Of a DNA stretch of 64,000 bases, positions 45,417-54,590 are shown piece by piece. Location: positions 1 through 64,000 of the forward strand of contig JBBCGG010000001.1 in the NCBI GenBank assembly GCA_037200525.1, given 5' to 3'. Under the pieces are notes generated by a model. It worked only from the letters and a program-made list of their open reading frames with translations, was not told where the DNA came from and ran no database searches. This DNA comes from Methylocella sp. Its GTDB lineage: Bacteria; Pseudomonadota; Alphaproteobacteria; Rhizobiales; Beijerinckiaceae. Positions within the stretch are counted from its first letter, which is position 1. Each line of letters opens with the position of its first letter. A program made the position numbers and the translations under genes.

Positions 45417-46310
45417 GTGAGCACTATCGAGCCCGCATCAAGTCTGTCCGCGCCCGCGGTGAGCGCGGGCCCGCGGGCGCAGGCCGAAGCTCCTTCCCTC
45501 TCCGCCGCCCGCCCTGTTCGCGCAACGACGCGTTCGGAGCTCGGACCGCACAGCCTCGCGGTCATCTCCTGGCTTGCGCCGGTTGCGCTCGTCGTCGTCT
45601 GGGAAACGCTAGCCCGTTGCGGCTGGCTTTCGCCACAAGTGCTGCCGGCGCCAAGCAAGGTGATGAATACCGCGTGGCGGCTGACGCTGAACGGGTCGCT
45701 GCCGCGCGATCTCGGGACCAGCCTGGCGCGCGCGGCCATTGGCTTCTTGATCGGCGGCGGCATAGGCTTCGTCCTGGGCACATTGGTCGGCTTCTCCCGC
45801 TTCGCCGAGGCCGCCATCGACCGCAGCGTGCAGATGCTCCGCGCCATTCCCTTCCTCGCCCTGCTGCCGCTGGTCATCGTCTGGTTTGGCGTCGGCGAGG
45901 GCCAGAAGATATTCCTGGTAGCGCTCGGCGTCGCTTTCCCGATCTACATCAACACCGTGCTCGGCATCCGACAGGTCGACCCAAAGCTGATCGAACTCGG
46001 CCGCGTGCGCGGCCTCGGCGCGCTTCAGCTCATTCGCCGCATCATCCTGCCCGGCGCTCTGCCGTCGATCCTCACCGGCGTGCGCTATGCGTTGGCGACC
46101 GCATGGCTCGCCCTCGTCGTGGCCGAGACCATCGGCGCCCAGTCCGGCCTCGGCTTTCTCGCCATGGACGCCCGCGAATTCCTGCGCACCGACGTCATCG
46201 TGCTGGCCATCGCGCTGTATGCGCTGATCGGCATCGTCGCGGATTCGATCGCCCGGGCGCTGGAGCGCTCGCTCCTCGCCTGGCACCCGAACTACGGAGC
46301 CGGCCGATGA
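45417..46310 (+). CDS. ABC transporter permease (SsuC/TauC type)
   Basis: 297 residues from a GTG at 45417 with GGAG upstream. A disordered N-terminal region of about 45 residues precedes six hydrophobic helices (VISWLAPVALVVVWETLA, AAIGFLIGGGIGFVLGTLVGF and others). The EAA loop is visible as ELGRVRGLGALQLIRRIILPGALPSIL. Matches permeases importing sulfonates, taurine or nitrate. Starts 34 bp after the monooxygenase and overlaps the ATPase gene by ATGA. Confidence 0.9.
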   Translation: MSTIEPASSLSAPAVSAGPRAQAEAPSLSAARPVRATTRSELGPHSLAVISWLAPVALVVVWETLARCGWLSPQVLPAPSKVMNTAWRLTLNGSLPRDLGTSLARAAIGFLIGGGIGFVLGTLVGFSRFAEAAIDRSVQMLRAIPFLALLPLVIVWFGVGEGQKIFLVALGVAFPIYINTVLGIRQVDPKLIELGRVRGLGALQLIRRIILPGALPSILTGVRYALATAWLALVVAETIGAQSGLGFLAMDAREFLRTDVIVLAIALYALIGIVADSIARALERSLLAWHPNYGAGR

Positions 46311-47023
46311 GCCTCGCCCTCGCCGAGACCGCCGCCGCTCCGCGCGCGGCCGTTGTCGTCGTCGATCTTCGCCGCGCCTACGGCTCCCGCGTGGTTATCG
46401 ACGGGCTGAACCTCACCATCGCGCGCGGCGAGTTCGTCGCGCTGCTCGGCGAGAGCGGTTGCGGCAAGACAACGTTGCTGCGGGCGCTGGCCGGGCTTGA
46501 CCCGATCGACCGCGGCCGCATCGAGGCGCCGGGCCGGCCCGCGGTCGTCTTCCAGGAACATCGGCTGCTGCCGTGGGATTCGCTTTGGCGCAACGTCGCG
46601 CTTGGCCTGCCGGAAAGGGGCGCCCGCGAGCGCGCCGGCGATGCGCTCGCCGAGGTGGGGCTCGGCAACCGCCTGGACGATTGGCCGCGCAACCTCTCTG
46701 GCGGGCAGGCCCAGCGCGTGGCGCTGGCCCGCGCCCTCGTGCAAGAGCCGGAACTGCTGCTGCTCGACGAACCTTTCGCAGCGCTCGACGCCTTGACGCG
46801 CATCCGCATGCACCGGCTCGTCAAGGAACTGGTGGCCCGCCACCAGCCGGGCGTTCTTCTCGTCACCCACGACGTCGACGAAGCCACCGCGCTCGCCGAC
46901 CGCGTGCTCGTGATGCGCGCAGGCGCCATCGCCGCCGAGCACCGGCTCGAAGGCCTCGACAACTCGGCGGCCTTACGCATCCGGCTCCTAGCGGAACTCG
47001 GGGTCGCCTACGCCGCGCACTGA
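46307..47023 (+). CDS. ABC transporter ATP-binding protein (SsuB type)
   Basis: 238 residues. Walker A is LLGESGCGKTTLLRALAG, the Q-loop is VVFQEHRLLPW, the signature is NLSGGQAQRVALARAL, Walker B is LLLLDEPFAALD and the switch His is in VTHDVDEA. These and the LPWDSLWRNV after the Q-loop fit the nitrate/sulfonate/taurine ATPase group. Start overlaps the permease stop (ATGA), so the two are translated together. Confidence 0.93.
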   Translation: MSLALAETAAAPRAAVVVVDLRRAYGSRVVIDGLNLTIARGEFVALLGESGCGKTTLLRALAGLDPIDRGRIEAPGRPAVVFQEHRLLPWDSLWRNVALGLPERGARERAGDALAEVGLGNRLDDWPRNLSGGQAQRVALARALVQEPELLLLDEPFAALDALTRIRMHRLVKELVARHQPGVLLVTHDVDEATALADRVLVMRAGAIAAEHRLEGLDNSAALRIRLLAELGVAYAAH

Positions 47024-47061
47024 ACCCTCCTCATCAACTTCGGATCTCCCCGGAGGCCACC

Positions 47062-48102
47062 ATGACCCATTCGTCGGACTCATATTTCCCCAGTTTCTCC
47101 CGCCGCAGCTTCCTGGCGTCGTCCCTGCTCGGGGCAGGCTCGCTCGCCGGCGTCGGCGGTCTTGTAAGCGTCTCGACCCTTCCCGCCGCCTCCGCTACCG
47201 GGCGCACCACCAACACATTGCGCCTCACCTGGGGCTATACCGGCCTCACCTTCATCGTAAAGGAGCGCGGCGAGCTGGAAAAAGCCCTCGCCAAGGACGG
47301 CATTAAGGTGGAATGGGTCGGCCCGTTCCCCAACCATGCGCCGACCCTGCAGGCGGTGACCGGCGGCACGGCCGACTTCAGCTTCGGCGGCAGCACGACT
47401 CCGGCGCTCGCCGCCATAATCGCCGGCTCGCCGCTGGTCTTCACTCAATTCCTCATCTACAGCCCCCGCACCACGGCGATCGTCGCCAAGGACGGTTCGG
47501 GCATCGACAAGGTCGAGGATCTGGTCGGCAAGTCGGTGGCCGTGAACCGGTCCGGGCTAGGCGAGTTCCTGCTGGTCGCCGCACTGGAGAAGCACGGAAT
47601 TGATCGCTCCAAGGTCAATTTCGTCTATCTCAACCCGCCGGATGCGGCCCCGGCCCTCGCGTCTGGCAAAGTCGACGCTTGGTCGATGTGGAGCCCCGGC
47701 GTCGATATCGCCCGCTTCGAATACAAGGCGCACGACGTGTTCCTTGAGGAGCGCGACCTCGATTTCCAAATCGACTTCACCTCCTACCTCACGCGCCGCG
47801 AGTTCGCGCAAAACAACCCCGACCTCGTCCGCGCCTTCAACGCGGCGCTGAAGATCGAGGCCGATTGGGCCTCCACCCACACGGAAGAAGCCGAACGTCT
47901 CGCCCAGGCCAAGGCCGGCTACAGCGATCAGGTGCGCGACCATTTCATCGGCCTCAAGAAGCAGTACAAGCTCTATTCGGCGAACGACGAAGCTTTTTTG
48001 GCCGAATTGCAGAAGGCGTCCGAGTGGCTGGTTGCGCGCAAGGTTCTGCCCGAACCGGTGAAGATCGCCGATCACCTAGCCCAGATTGAGGACAGGCGAT
48101 GA
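47062..48102 (+). CDS. ABC transporter substrate-binding protein (SsuA-like), Tat-exported
   Basis: 346 residues with CGGAGG before the ATG. A twin-arginine signal is visible as SRRSFLASSLLGAGSLAGVGG, ending near PAASA, so the folded protein is exported by Tat. The mature part has RLTWGYTGLTFIVKERG, VTGGTADFSFGGSTTPALAA, VGKSVAVNRSGLGEFLLVAAL and DAWSMWSPGV, as in SsuA/TauA-type periplasmic binding proteins. It delivers the substrate to the permease and ATPase encoded immediately upstream. Confidence 0.9.
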   Translation: MTHSSDSYFPSFSRRSFLASSLLGAGSLAGVGGLVSVSTLPAASATGRTTNTLRLTWGYTGLTFIVKERGELEKALAKDGIKVEWVGPFPNHAPTLQAVTGGTADFSFGGSTTPALAAIIAGSPLVFTQFLIYSPRTTAIVAKDGSGIDKVEDLVGKSVAVNRSGLGEFLLVAALEKHGIDRSKVNFVYLNPPDAAPALASGKVDAWSMWSPGVDIARFEYKAHDVFLEERDLDFQIDFTSYLTRREFAQNNPDLVRAFNAALKIEADWASTHTEEAERLAQAKAGYSDQVRDHFIGLKKQYKLYSANDEAFLAELQKASEWLVARKVLPEPVKIADHLAQIEDRR

Positions 48103-49319
48103 ACCGGCCGGCTTCCGTCGATGAGATCGACCACTCGGCTCCCATTCGGGAGGTCGACTACGAGGCACTATTCGCCCGCATCGCGGAAGGAGCCGCCGAG
48201 CGGGAGCGGGAGCGCATTCTCTTGTTCGAGCAGATCGAATGGCTCCGGCAGGCCCGGTTCGGCGCCCTGCGCCTGCGCCGCGAGGATGGCGGAAGGGACG
48301 CGAGTTTCCGCGAGCTGTTCGGCCTCGTCATCCGCCTTGGGGCGGCGGACGCCAATGTGGCGCACATCCTGCGCAATCACTTCACGGTGGCGGAACAATA
48401 CGCCCGCCGGCCGCGCACGGAGCAAGAGCGGCGCTGGCAGAGGGCCGTGCTGGACGGGGCAATCGTCGGGCTTGGCAACACCGAGCTCGGCACTCCGCGC
48501 GCCGGCGCGACGCCGCCGGACACCACCCTGACGCCGGAGCCAGGCGGCTACCGGCTGAACGGGGTCAAGTACTATACGACCGGAACATTATATTCTGATC
48601 TCGTTCTGGTGCGGGCGGCGGATCCGTCGGGAGCCGTCGCAGCCGTCATCGTGCCGACCACGCGACAGGGAGTCGAGATCATCGACGACTGGGATGGCGC
48701 GGGACAGCGCCTCACCGCCTCAGGCACCACCCATTTCCGCAACGTCCGGGTCGAGCAGGAGGAGGCGGTCTTCGACCGCGAGGGCATCGGCTATGCGCTC
48801 GCCTATGCCAATACCCAGCCGCAGCTCTTCCTGACCGCTATCGTCGCCGGCATCGTTCGCGCCATCCGCGACGACGCGGCGACGCTGGTCAACAGTCGGG
48901 GCCGCAACTTCTACCACGCTCCGGCCGAGCGGCCCGCCGATGACCCAATCCTGCGGCAAGCGGTCGGGCAGATCGCGGCCTATGCCTTTGCGGCGGAGGC
49001 GGCCGTGCTCGCTGCCGCCGACGCCTTCGACGTCATCAGCCGGACGCGCGACGCCGGACGCGACGACAGCGAACTGGCGCACGCCGCCTCGCTGGCGGCC
49101 GCCCAGGCCAAGGTCGTGGTGGACGAGCTGGCTATCCGCAGCGGCAGCCTCATTTTCGATGTCGGCGGCGCTTCGGCGACCAAGCGCACGCTCAATCTCG
49201 ACCGTCACTGGCGCAATGCCCGCACGCTCGCCTCGCATAATCCGGATTCATACAAGGCGATGGCGATCGGCGCTCATGTGATCTCCGGCGCGCCGCTGCC
49301 GGATAAAGGTTTCTTCTGA
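48099..49319 (+). CDS. Acyl-CoA-dehydrogenase-fold flavoprotein (SfnB/DszC-like)
   Basis: 406 residues in the acyl-CoA dehydrogenase fold. DANVAHILRNHFTVAEQ, IVGLGNTELGTPRAG, YRLNGVKYYTTGTLYSDLVLV and DDWDGAGQRLTASGTTHF place it with the monooxygenase-like branch (SfnB, DszC, and similar), which uses reduced flavin on sulfur compounds instead of CoA esters. The usual catalytic Glu of true dehydrogenases is not evident. Its ATG overlaps the stop of the binding-protein gene, closing the operon. Confidence 0.85.
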   Translation: MNRPASVDEIDHSAPIREVDYEALFARIAEGAAERERERILLFEQIEWLRQARFGALRLRREDGGRDASFRELFGLVIRLGAADANVAHILRNHFTVAEQYARRPRTEQERRWQRAVLDGAIVGLGNTELGTPRAGATPPDTTLTPEPGGYRLNGVKYYTTGTLYSDLVLVRAADPSGAVAAVIVPTTRQGVEIIDDWDGAGQRLTASGTTHFRNVRVEQEEAVFDREGIGYALAYANTQPQLFLTAIVAGIVRAIRDDAATLVNSRGRNFYHAPAERPADDPILRQAVGQIAAYAFAAEAAVLAAADAFDVISRTRDAGRDDSELAHAASLAAAQAKVVVDELAIRSGSLIFDVGGASATKRTLNLDRHWRNARTLASHNPDSYKAMAIGAHVISGAPLPDKGFF

Positions 49320-49344
49320 GTGTGCAGACGCCGTGCGTTCGAAG

Positions 49345-50250
49345 TCAGAGCGACTTCAGCTTCGCCTTGATGCGGGGCGCCGCAAAATCGAGGAAAACCC
49401 TCGTCTTCGTGGGAAGCGCCCCACGCGCAGCATGAATCAGGTGAATCGGTAGCGGCTCCGCTTCGAAGTCCGCCAGAATAATCTGGAGCGATCCGTCGCG
49501 CAGGGCGTCAGCGCATTGATAGTGCAGCACCCTGGTCGCGCCTACGCCCTGGATCGCAGCCCAAACAGCCGCCTCGGTAGTGGACACCGAGAGTCGCGGC
49601 CGGATCAACACGTCGGTTACTCCTTTCGCGTCCTTCAACCGGAACGACCAGGCCGAGGCCGGCGATAGGAATTCGAAATTTACGGTCGGCAGCGAGGCCA
49701 AATCCTCTGGAGATTTGGGAACGCCATGCGCCGCGAGCAGCTTTGGACTGGCGCACACTACCGTGCGCATCGAGCCGATGCGCGTCGCAACCATGCCGCT
49801 GTCCGGCAGCTGGCCGATCCGCGCCGCCATATCGACATGATCGTCGAGCAGGTGAAGATTCCGATCCAATAGCAGCAGCCGGATGTTGATCTCAGGATAG
49901 GCGGCAAGGAAGTCGGCGACGACGGGGAGGATATACAAACGGCCAAACAGGACCGGGGCCGTCAAGACCAGTTCGCCGCGGGGCGCATGGAACTCGCCGG
50001 CGGCGATTCGCTCGGTTTCGTCGATATCCTCAAGAATGCGTCTAGCCGAGGTTACATATGCCGCGCCTGCATCGGTGAGCCCGACCTTTCGGGTCGTTCT
50101 GACCAAAAGCTTGATCCCGAGATGGGTCTCAAGCTCGTTCACCTTCCGGCTGACGGTCGCGAGCGGGATGCCTAGCTCCCGGCTGGCGGCGGAGAAGCTC
50201 CCCTTTTCCACCACCCGCAGCACAATCGTCATCGCTTCGAGCCGATCCAC
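49345..50250 (-). CDS. LysR-family transcriptional regulator
   Basis: 301 residues. The N-terminal HTH reads MTIVLRVVEKGSFSAASREL, then GIPLATVSRKVNELETHLG and VRTTRKVGLTDAG, typical of the CrgA-like LysR branch. The effector domain follows (ELVLTAPVLFGRLYILPVVA). It is divergent from the AhpD-like gene at 50372, with 121 bp between them, so it likely controls that gene and the next, and itself. It is convergent with the sulfur operon, so regulation of that operon is less likely. Confidence 0.92.
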   Translation of the reverse strand: MDRLEAMTIVLRVVEKGSFSAASRELGIPLATVSRKVNELETHLGIKLLVRTTRKVGLTDAGAAYVTSARRILEDIDETERIAAGEFHAPRGELVLTAPVLFGRLYILPVVADFLAAYPEINIRLLLLDRNLHLLDDHVDMAARIGQLPDSGMVATRIGSMRTVVCASPKLLAAHGVPKSPEDLASLPTVNFEFLSPASAWSFRLKDAKGVTDVLIRPRLSVSTTEAAVWAAIQGVGATRVLHYQCADALRDGSLQIILADFEAEPLPIHLIHAARGALPTKTRVFLDFAAPRIKAKLKSL

Positions 50251-50281
50251 GATTATTCCATCCTATGAGATGTTTATTCTC

Positions 50282-50298
50282 GATAATAGCTGATTATC
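50282..50298. promoter_or_regulatory. Palindrome in the LysR-divergent promoter region
   Basis: GATAATAGCTGATTATC is a near-perfect dyad lying 32 bp before the LysR start, in the short region shared with the divergent AhpD-like gene. LysR proteins bind such T-N11-A dyads. Assignment as the operator is inferred from position and symmetry only. Confidence 0.5.
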
Positions 50299-50371
50299 CT
50301 TTCAGATGGAACAGATTTCTTCTTCTTTTGTGAGGACCGATCCCCCGGTTCCCGTTCAGAAGGAGAAAGCC

Positions 50372-50917
50372 ATGTCCCGCCTTACCATTCCCGCCCGCGA
50401 CGATGTTCCTGAAGCCTCGAAGCCGATCCTCGATGCCGTGCATAAGCAACTCGGCGTCGTGCCGAACATGTTCCGTCTCATCGCTAGTAGCCCCGCCGCG
50501 CTTCAGGGCCTCGCCGCCAACAACGCGGCGCTCACGAAGACGCTCGACGTCAAGATGCGGGAGCGGATTGCGCTGGCCGTGGCCCAAGTGAACGGTTGCG
50601 ACTACTGCCTGTCGGCGCACAGCTACCTCGGCCTGAACCTGGCGAAGATCAGCCCGGAAGAAATCGCTCTCAACCGCAAGGGCGAATCGGGTGACGCGAA
50701 AGCGGACGCGGTAGTGCGTTTCGCAGCCAAGGCGGCGCGTGAGCGCGGCCATGTCGGCGACGCCGATATCAAGGCCGTTCGCGACGCCGGCCTCAGCGAC
50801 AGCCAGATTGTGGAGATTATTGCCGTCATCGCGGAGAATACCTTCACCAACTTGCTCAACGTGGTCGCGGAGACCGACATCGATTTCCCGGTCATTCGCG
50901 CCGCCGAAGCGGCCTGA
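50372..50917 (+). CDS. AhpD-like carboxymuconolactone-decarboxylase-family peroxidase
   Basis: 181 residues from the ATG at 50372, with AGGAGAAAG before it; the frame opens earlier at 50306 without support. The AhpD core is seen as QLGVVPNMFRLIASSPAALQG, ERIALAVAQVNGCDYCLSAH with the redox-active CxxC and the following His, and IVEIIAVIAENTFTN. Such proteins reduce peroxides or act as alkylhydroperoxidase partners. It is followed 68 bp later by a PNPOx-like gene and divergent from the LysR gene: an LysR-controlled stress-response pair is a reasonable reading. Confidence 0.9.
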   Translation: MSRLTIPARDDVPEASKPILDAVHKQLGVVPNMFRLIASSPAALQGLAANNAALTKTLDVKMRERIALAVAQVNGCDYCLSAHSYLGLNLAKISPEEIALNRKGESGDAKADAVVRFAAKAARERGHVGDADIKAVRDAGLSDSQIVEIIAVIAENTFTNLLNVVAETDIDFPVIRAAEAA

Positions 50918-50985
50918 CGCGCGGAGTGGGCTGGCGAATCCCCGCGCCGATCGCCGGCCCGCCCCCTTGCTGAAGGAGCTCAATC

Positions 50986-51615
50986 ATGTCCTACGGATTT
51001 CTAGACATCGCCGCGACTCCAAGCGTCCGCGCCGCACAGGCTGCGATGGGCAGCGACAGGGTTTGGCAAAATTTTCCGGGCCATCGCGAGTTCGACAAAT
51101 TCACGCCGAATGAGGCCGCCTTCATCGCCGGACGCGACAGTTTCTACATGGCGACCGTCTCGGAAACGGGCTGGCCCTATGTCCAGCATCGCGGCGGCCC
51201 GATCGGCTTTTTGAAGGTCGTGGACGAGAAGACTTTGGCCTTCGCCGACTATCGCGGCAACCGCCAATATATTAGCGTCGGCAACCTTGGCGCCGATGAC
51301 CGCGCCGCGCTGTTTCTGATGGATTACGCTGGCAGAACCCGTCTCAAGATCTATGCCCATGTCGAAGCCATGCCGCTCGACGCCGACCCTGCGCTCGCCG
51401 AGCTCGTCGCAAAGCCCGGCTACAAGGCCAAAGCAGAACGAATCCTGCGGTTGCATCTTGTGACGTTCGACTGGAACTGCCCGCAGCACATCACCCCACG
51501 GTTCACGGAGAAGGAGGTGGCGGAGGCGGTGCAGCCGCTGCGCGATCGCCTAAGCGCGTTGCAGACCGAAAATGCGGAGCTGCGAGCGAAGCTCGCCAGC
51601 TGGAAAGCAGAGTGA
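50986..51615 (+). CDS. Pyridoxamine 5'-phosphate oxidase-like flavoprotein
   Basis: 209 residues with AAGGAG before the ATG. The split-barrel FMN-binding fold is indicated by FIAGRDSFYMATVSETGWPYVQHRGG, TLAFADYRGNRQYISVGNLG and RAALFLMDYAGRTRLKIYAHVEA. Closest to general PNPOx-like flavoproteins, not the biosynthetic PdxH. A short C-terminal coiled coil (LRDRLSALQTENAELRAKLA) is added. Probably co-transcribed with the AhpD-like gene. Confidence 0.88.
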   Translation: MSYGFLDIAATPSVRAAQAAMGSDRVWQNFPGHREFDKFTPNEAAFIAGRDSFYMATVSETGWPYVQHRGGPIGFLKVVDEKTLAFADYRGNRQYISVGNLGADDRAALFLMDYAGRTRLKIYAHVEAMPLDADPALAELVAKPGYKAKAERILRLHLVTFDWNCPQHITPRFTEKEVAEAVQPLRDRLSALQTENAELRAKLASWKAE

Positions 51616-51708
51616 CGGGAGGGGAGCACCAACTCCCGAACTTTGGCGTGATTCAGATCGACCATCGGCGACAGCGCTGGTCCTGCGATTCTTCGCGCCG
51701 CCGAATGA

Positions 51709-52731
51709 TCACTTGGCGGCTTCCAACGCATTGGGCAACGCCGTCCGGTCCTGTTCTTTTTCCCCGCGTCTCGCATAGCGTTGCGCCAATGTCGCGCAAG
51801 CGAAGAGCTGCGCCTGATGGAATAGCATCAACGGCAAGACAATGAGGCCGATTGCCTGCCCGGGAAACAGGATGTTGGCCATTGGGATGCCGGTGGCCAT
51901 GCTCTTCTTGGAGCCGCAGAAAACGATCGCGATTTCGTCCTCTTTCGAAAAGCCGAGTCGGCGGCTGGCGAAGGTCGTGATGGCCAAAACGGCGGCAAGC
52001 ATCGCCACGTCCAGAACAAGAACGAGGGCAAGGCTCTCCCAGCCGACTTGCGACCAGATGCCCGCGACGACGCCTGCGCTGAAGGCGGCGTAGACGACGA
52101 GGAGGATCGAGCCGCGATCGACCACCGAGGTGATCCGCTTGTGGCCGGCTAGCCATTTGCCGATCCAGGGACGCAGGATTTGCCCCATGCCGAATGGCAG
52201 CAGCAGTTGCAACCCAATGTCCTCCAGCGCTTTAAAGCTAAAGCCCGCGCCATGCGAACTGAGCAGCAGCGCAACCAGAGCCGGAGTGACGACCATGCCG
52301 AACAGATTGGAAACCGACGCGCAGCAAAGCGCGGCCGGCACGTTGCCGCGCGCAATGGATGTGAAGGCGATCGACGATTGGACCGTCGATGGCAGAACGC
52401 AGACGAACATCAAACCGAGCGCGAGATCGGGAGGCAACCAGCGCCGCAGGAGCACGGTCACCAACAGCCCAATCATCGGGAACAGGATGAAGGTGCTGCT
52501 GAAGACCAGCGATTGCAGCCGCCAATGCATCAGGCCTTCGACGACGGCGCGAAACGACAGCTTGGCGCCATAAAGAAAGAAGAGCAGCCCCACCGCGACG
52601 AACACGGCGTAACTCATCGCCTCTGCGCCGACGCCGCGAGCAGGTAGGACCGCCGCCAAAGCAACAGTGCCCATAAGCAGGACGAGATAAGGATCAATGG
52701 CGAGGCGAGACGACAACGGGCGGCTTTTCAT
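51709..52731 (-). CDS. Bile acid:sodium symporter (SBF-like) family transporter
   Basis: 340 residues with about nine or ten hydrophobic helices. GLLFFLYGAKLSFRAVVEGL, ALGLMFVCVLPSTVQSSIAFTSIARGN and EIAIVFCGSKKSMATGIPMA with ILFPGQAIGLIVLPLMLFHQ match the SBF-like (PF13593) branch. Substrate in bacteria is mostly unknown; organic anions are likely. The start is ATG at 52731. Convergent with the PNPOx gene, with 93 bp between the stops. Confidence 0.9.
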   Translation of the reverse strand: MKSRPLSSRLAIDPYLVLLMGTVALAAVLPARGVGAEAMSYAVFVAVGLLFFLYGAKLSFRAVVEGLMHWRLQSLVFSSTFILFPMIGLLVTVLLRRWLPPDLALGLMFVCVLPSTVQSSIAFTSIARGNVPAALCCASVSNLFGMVVTPALVALLLSSHGAGFSFKALEDIGLQLLLPFGMGQILRPWIGKWLAGHKRITSVVDRGSILLVVYAAFSAGVVAGIWSQVGWESLALVLVLDVAMLAAVLAITTFASRRLGFSKEDEIAIVFCGSKKSMATGIPMANILFPGQAIGLIVLPLMLFHQAQLFACATLAQRYARRGEKEQDRTALPNALEAAK

Positions 52732-52900
52732 GGCTCCCCCCCATTCAGAGGAATGTTATTCTCTTTTTATAGTGCGGCAAGAATTATGCGGAAACCCGGC
52801 GGATAAGATAACAGTCTTTTCATTTCATAATAATTACCGAGAGTCGCGTGGCCAGAGACGCGATCCCGCAGGGCGAGGCTTGGTCGCTTCCCAGCGACGA

Positions 52901-53926
52901 TCAACGGCGCTGCGGAATGGACGAAGTCAGATCCCAATCGGAAGGGGCTCCTTCCGGCGCATAGGCGCTGGGCGGCGGCGTTGGCCGAGCGGCAGGCGGC
53001 ATTTGAGGATAAGCGCCGACGCTTGCCGATCGCGCCGCCGGTATCGATGCCGGCGGCCTCATCGCATCGTTAAAATATTTGTCCGGTATGCTCGCCATAG
53101 GCCCGGGGCCAGGGCCGGCGTGCAAAGCGAGCGCGTCATCCCTTAACACCTTGGCTTGCGCCATATCGATGTCATCCTCAATATCCGGCGCATCCGGCAA
53201 GCCGTCGCGCGGGAGATCGGGCGTCGGATTTGGCCGCAGCATCGGCTTGCAGATCCGCCGCAGACCCCTCGACGAATTGCCGTGCATGGCGAGATCGACG
53301 TGAATGTGATTGTAGTGAAATACATTGGCGCCGGGGCCGAGCACGGTGGTGAAATGGCTGCAGGCCCCCATATGGACGCTCTGCAAAAAGGCGCGGGTCT
53401 GGTCATCGCCGCGGGTCCAATCGCGCACGATGGAGATTTCGCGCCCATCCGCCAGCCGGAAACCGCCAACGTCAATGGCGTTGCCGAAAGCATGTTCGGA
53501 AATCTGCGCGCCCGGCTGATTGTTCATGCCGCGGCAACTGTAAGAGCCCATGCTGATGACTTCGACCACCGGCTGACCGAAGCGCGCCTGCGCGGTCGGC
53601 TGAACGACATCGCGCAACCATTCGTTGAGCGCGGCGATCATCGGACAATCGAGGATGAACGGGGCATTGAAACTGACCGCGCCGTCCTGCAGCGCCGCGA
53701 CCCGCAATGGCTGCGTCAGGCCACAAATGCCGGGCCCGTTGATCTCGCGCGCCGGTTGAATATAGGCTGAAAGCTGGAAAGGTCTTTGCGCCATACAGGC
53801 GTTCTCGGCTTGGGTGCGCCAAGGCGGCCGGCGCGGCTGCTCGTAGTTAGAGCAACCAGCCAACATTGCGATGAGGGCCGCGATCACGGCAAATGGCAGA
53901 ATGCGACGCGCCATTCGCATTGACAT
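52901..53926 (-). CDS. Extensin-like C-terminal domain lipoprotein
   Basis: 341 residues. The N-terminus carries a lipoprotein signal (FAVIAALIAMLAGCSN), so it is membrane-anchored in the envelope. The extensin-like domain spans about 65-235: PGICGLTQPLRVAAL, APFILDCPMIAALNEWL, GSYSCRGMNNQPGAQISEHAFGNAIDVGGF and HFTTVLGPGANVFHYNHIHVDLA. It includes conserved Cys and the His/Asp set (SEHAxGNAID, HxD) found in D-Ala-D-Ala-peptidase-like folds, suggesting murein or polysaccharide processing. The C-terminal 100 residues are Pro-rich and disordered. Confidence 0.88.
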   Translation of the reverse strand: MSMRMARRILPFAVIAALIAMLAGCSNYEQPRRPPWRTQAENACMAQRPFQLSAYIQPAREINGPGICGLTQPLRVAALQDGAVSFNAPFILDCPMIAALNEWLRDVVQPTAQARFGQPVVEVISMGSYSCRGMNNQPGAQISEHAFGNAIDVGGFRLADGREISIVRDWTRGDDQTRAFLQSVHMGACSHFTTVLGPGANVFHYNHIHVDLAMHGNSSRGLRRICKPMLRPNPTPDLPRDGLPDAPDIEDDIDMAQAKVLRDDALALHAGPGPGPMASIPDKYFNDAMRPPASIPAARSASVGAYPQMPPAARPTPPPSAYAPEGAPSDWDLTSSIPQRR

Positions 53927-54079
53927 GCCCGTAAATCTTTAAGCGGCGCTGAAGCATTGCGGTTAAGGATTTGTAAATGCGCGCGCGGCGGGGCTGCGAC
54001 TCGCGAATTCGCGACGCGATCTCATGAAGGTTGCGCATTTTTTCCGATAGAAGATGCGCTAGAATCGGCGGATCGAGAC

Positions 54080-54517
54080 ATGACGAGGCCGAGGATGGCG
54101 AGGATTGAGGTGACGCCGGAGGTCTCGATCGATGAGGCTGAACTCAGCCTGTCATTCGTGCGCGCCAGCGGTCCCGGCGGCCAGAATGTCAATAAGGTCG
54201 AGACCGCGGCGCAATTGCGGTTCGATATAGAGAACTCACCCTCGCTCGAGCCTCCCGTGAAGCGAAGGCTGGCGCGGCTCGCCGGCGCGCGTTTGACCAA
54301 GGATGGCGTGATCGTCATTTTTGCGCAGAATTTCCGCTCACAGGAGATGAACCGGAAAGACGCCGTGGCGCGGCTTATGACATTGATCGCGACGGCGGCG
54401 GAAAAGCCAAAGCCGCGCATCAAAACCCGCCCAAGCCTTGCCTCCCGCAAGCGCAGAGTGGAAACCAAGGTCCGGCGCGGCGAAACCAAAAAACTCAGAA
54501 GCGGGCCGTCTGAATAG
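54080..54517 (+). CDS. arfB: Alternative ribosome-rescue factor ArfB
   Basis: 145 residues; an inner ATG at 54095 is an alternative start. The catalytic GGQ motif is in FVRASGPGGQNVNKVETAA, followed by the class I release-factor-like core (VKRRLARLAGARLTKDG, QNFRSQEMNRKDAVARL) and a basic tail (SRKRRVETKVRRGETKKLRS) that enters the empty mRNA channel. ArfB hydrolyses peptidyl-tRNA on stalled ribosomes. Length and tail are normal. Confidence 0.93.
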   Translation: MTRPRMARIEVTPEVSIDEAELSLSFVRASGPGGQNVNKVETAAQLRFDIENSPSLEPPVKRRLARLAGARLTKDGVIVIFAQNFRSQEMNRKDAVARLMTLIATAAEKPKPRIKTRPSLASRKRRVETKVRRGETKKLRSGPSE

Positions 54518-54532
54518 ATCGGTGAAACAAAT

Positions 54533-54567
54533 AAGCGCGGTCGATTCAGTTCGAACCGACCGCGCTT
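54533..54567. terminator. Stem-loop after arfB
   Basis: An 11-bp perfect stem, AAGCGCGGTCG with its complement CGACCGCGCTT, around a 13-base loop, 15 bp after the arfB stop. There is no T run on the plus strand, but the minus side continues TTATTTGTTTC. It may act as a terminator in either direction; moderate support only. Confidence 0.45.
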
Positions 54568-54590
54568 CAGCCTTCCGAGATCATGCTCTA

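Noticed and set aside
45609-46286. Long minus-strand open frame opposite the ABC permease
   Set aside because: Shadow of the permease and ATPase genes in GC-rich DNA; its translation is full of Arg, Gly, Asp and His with no motif.
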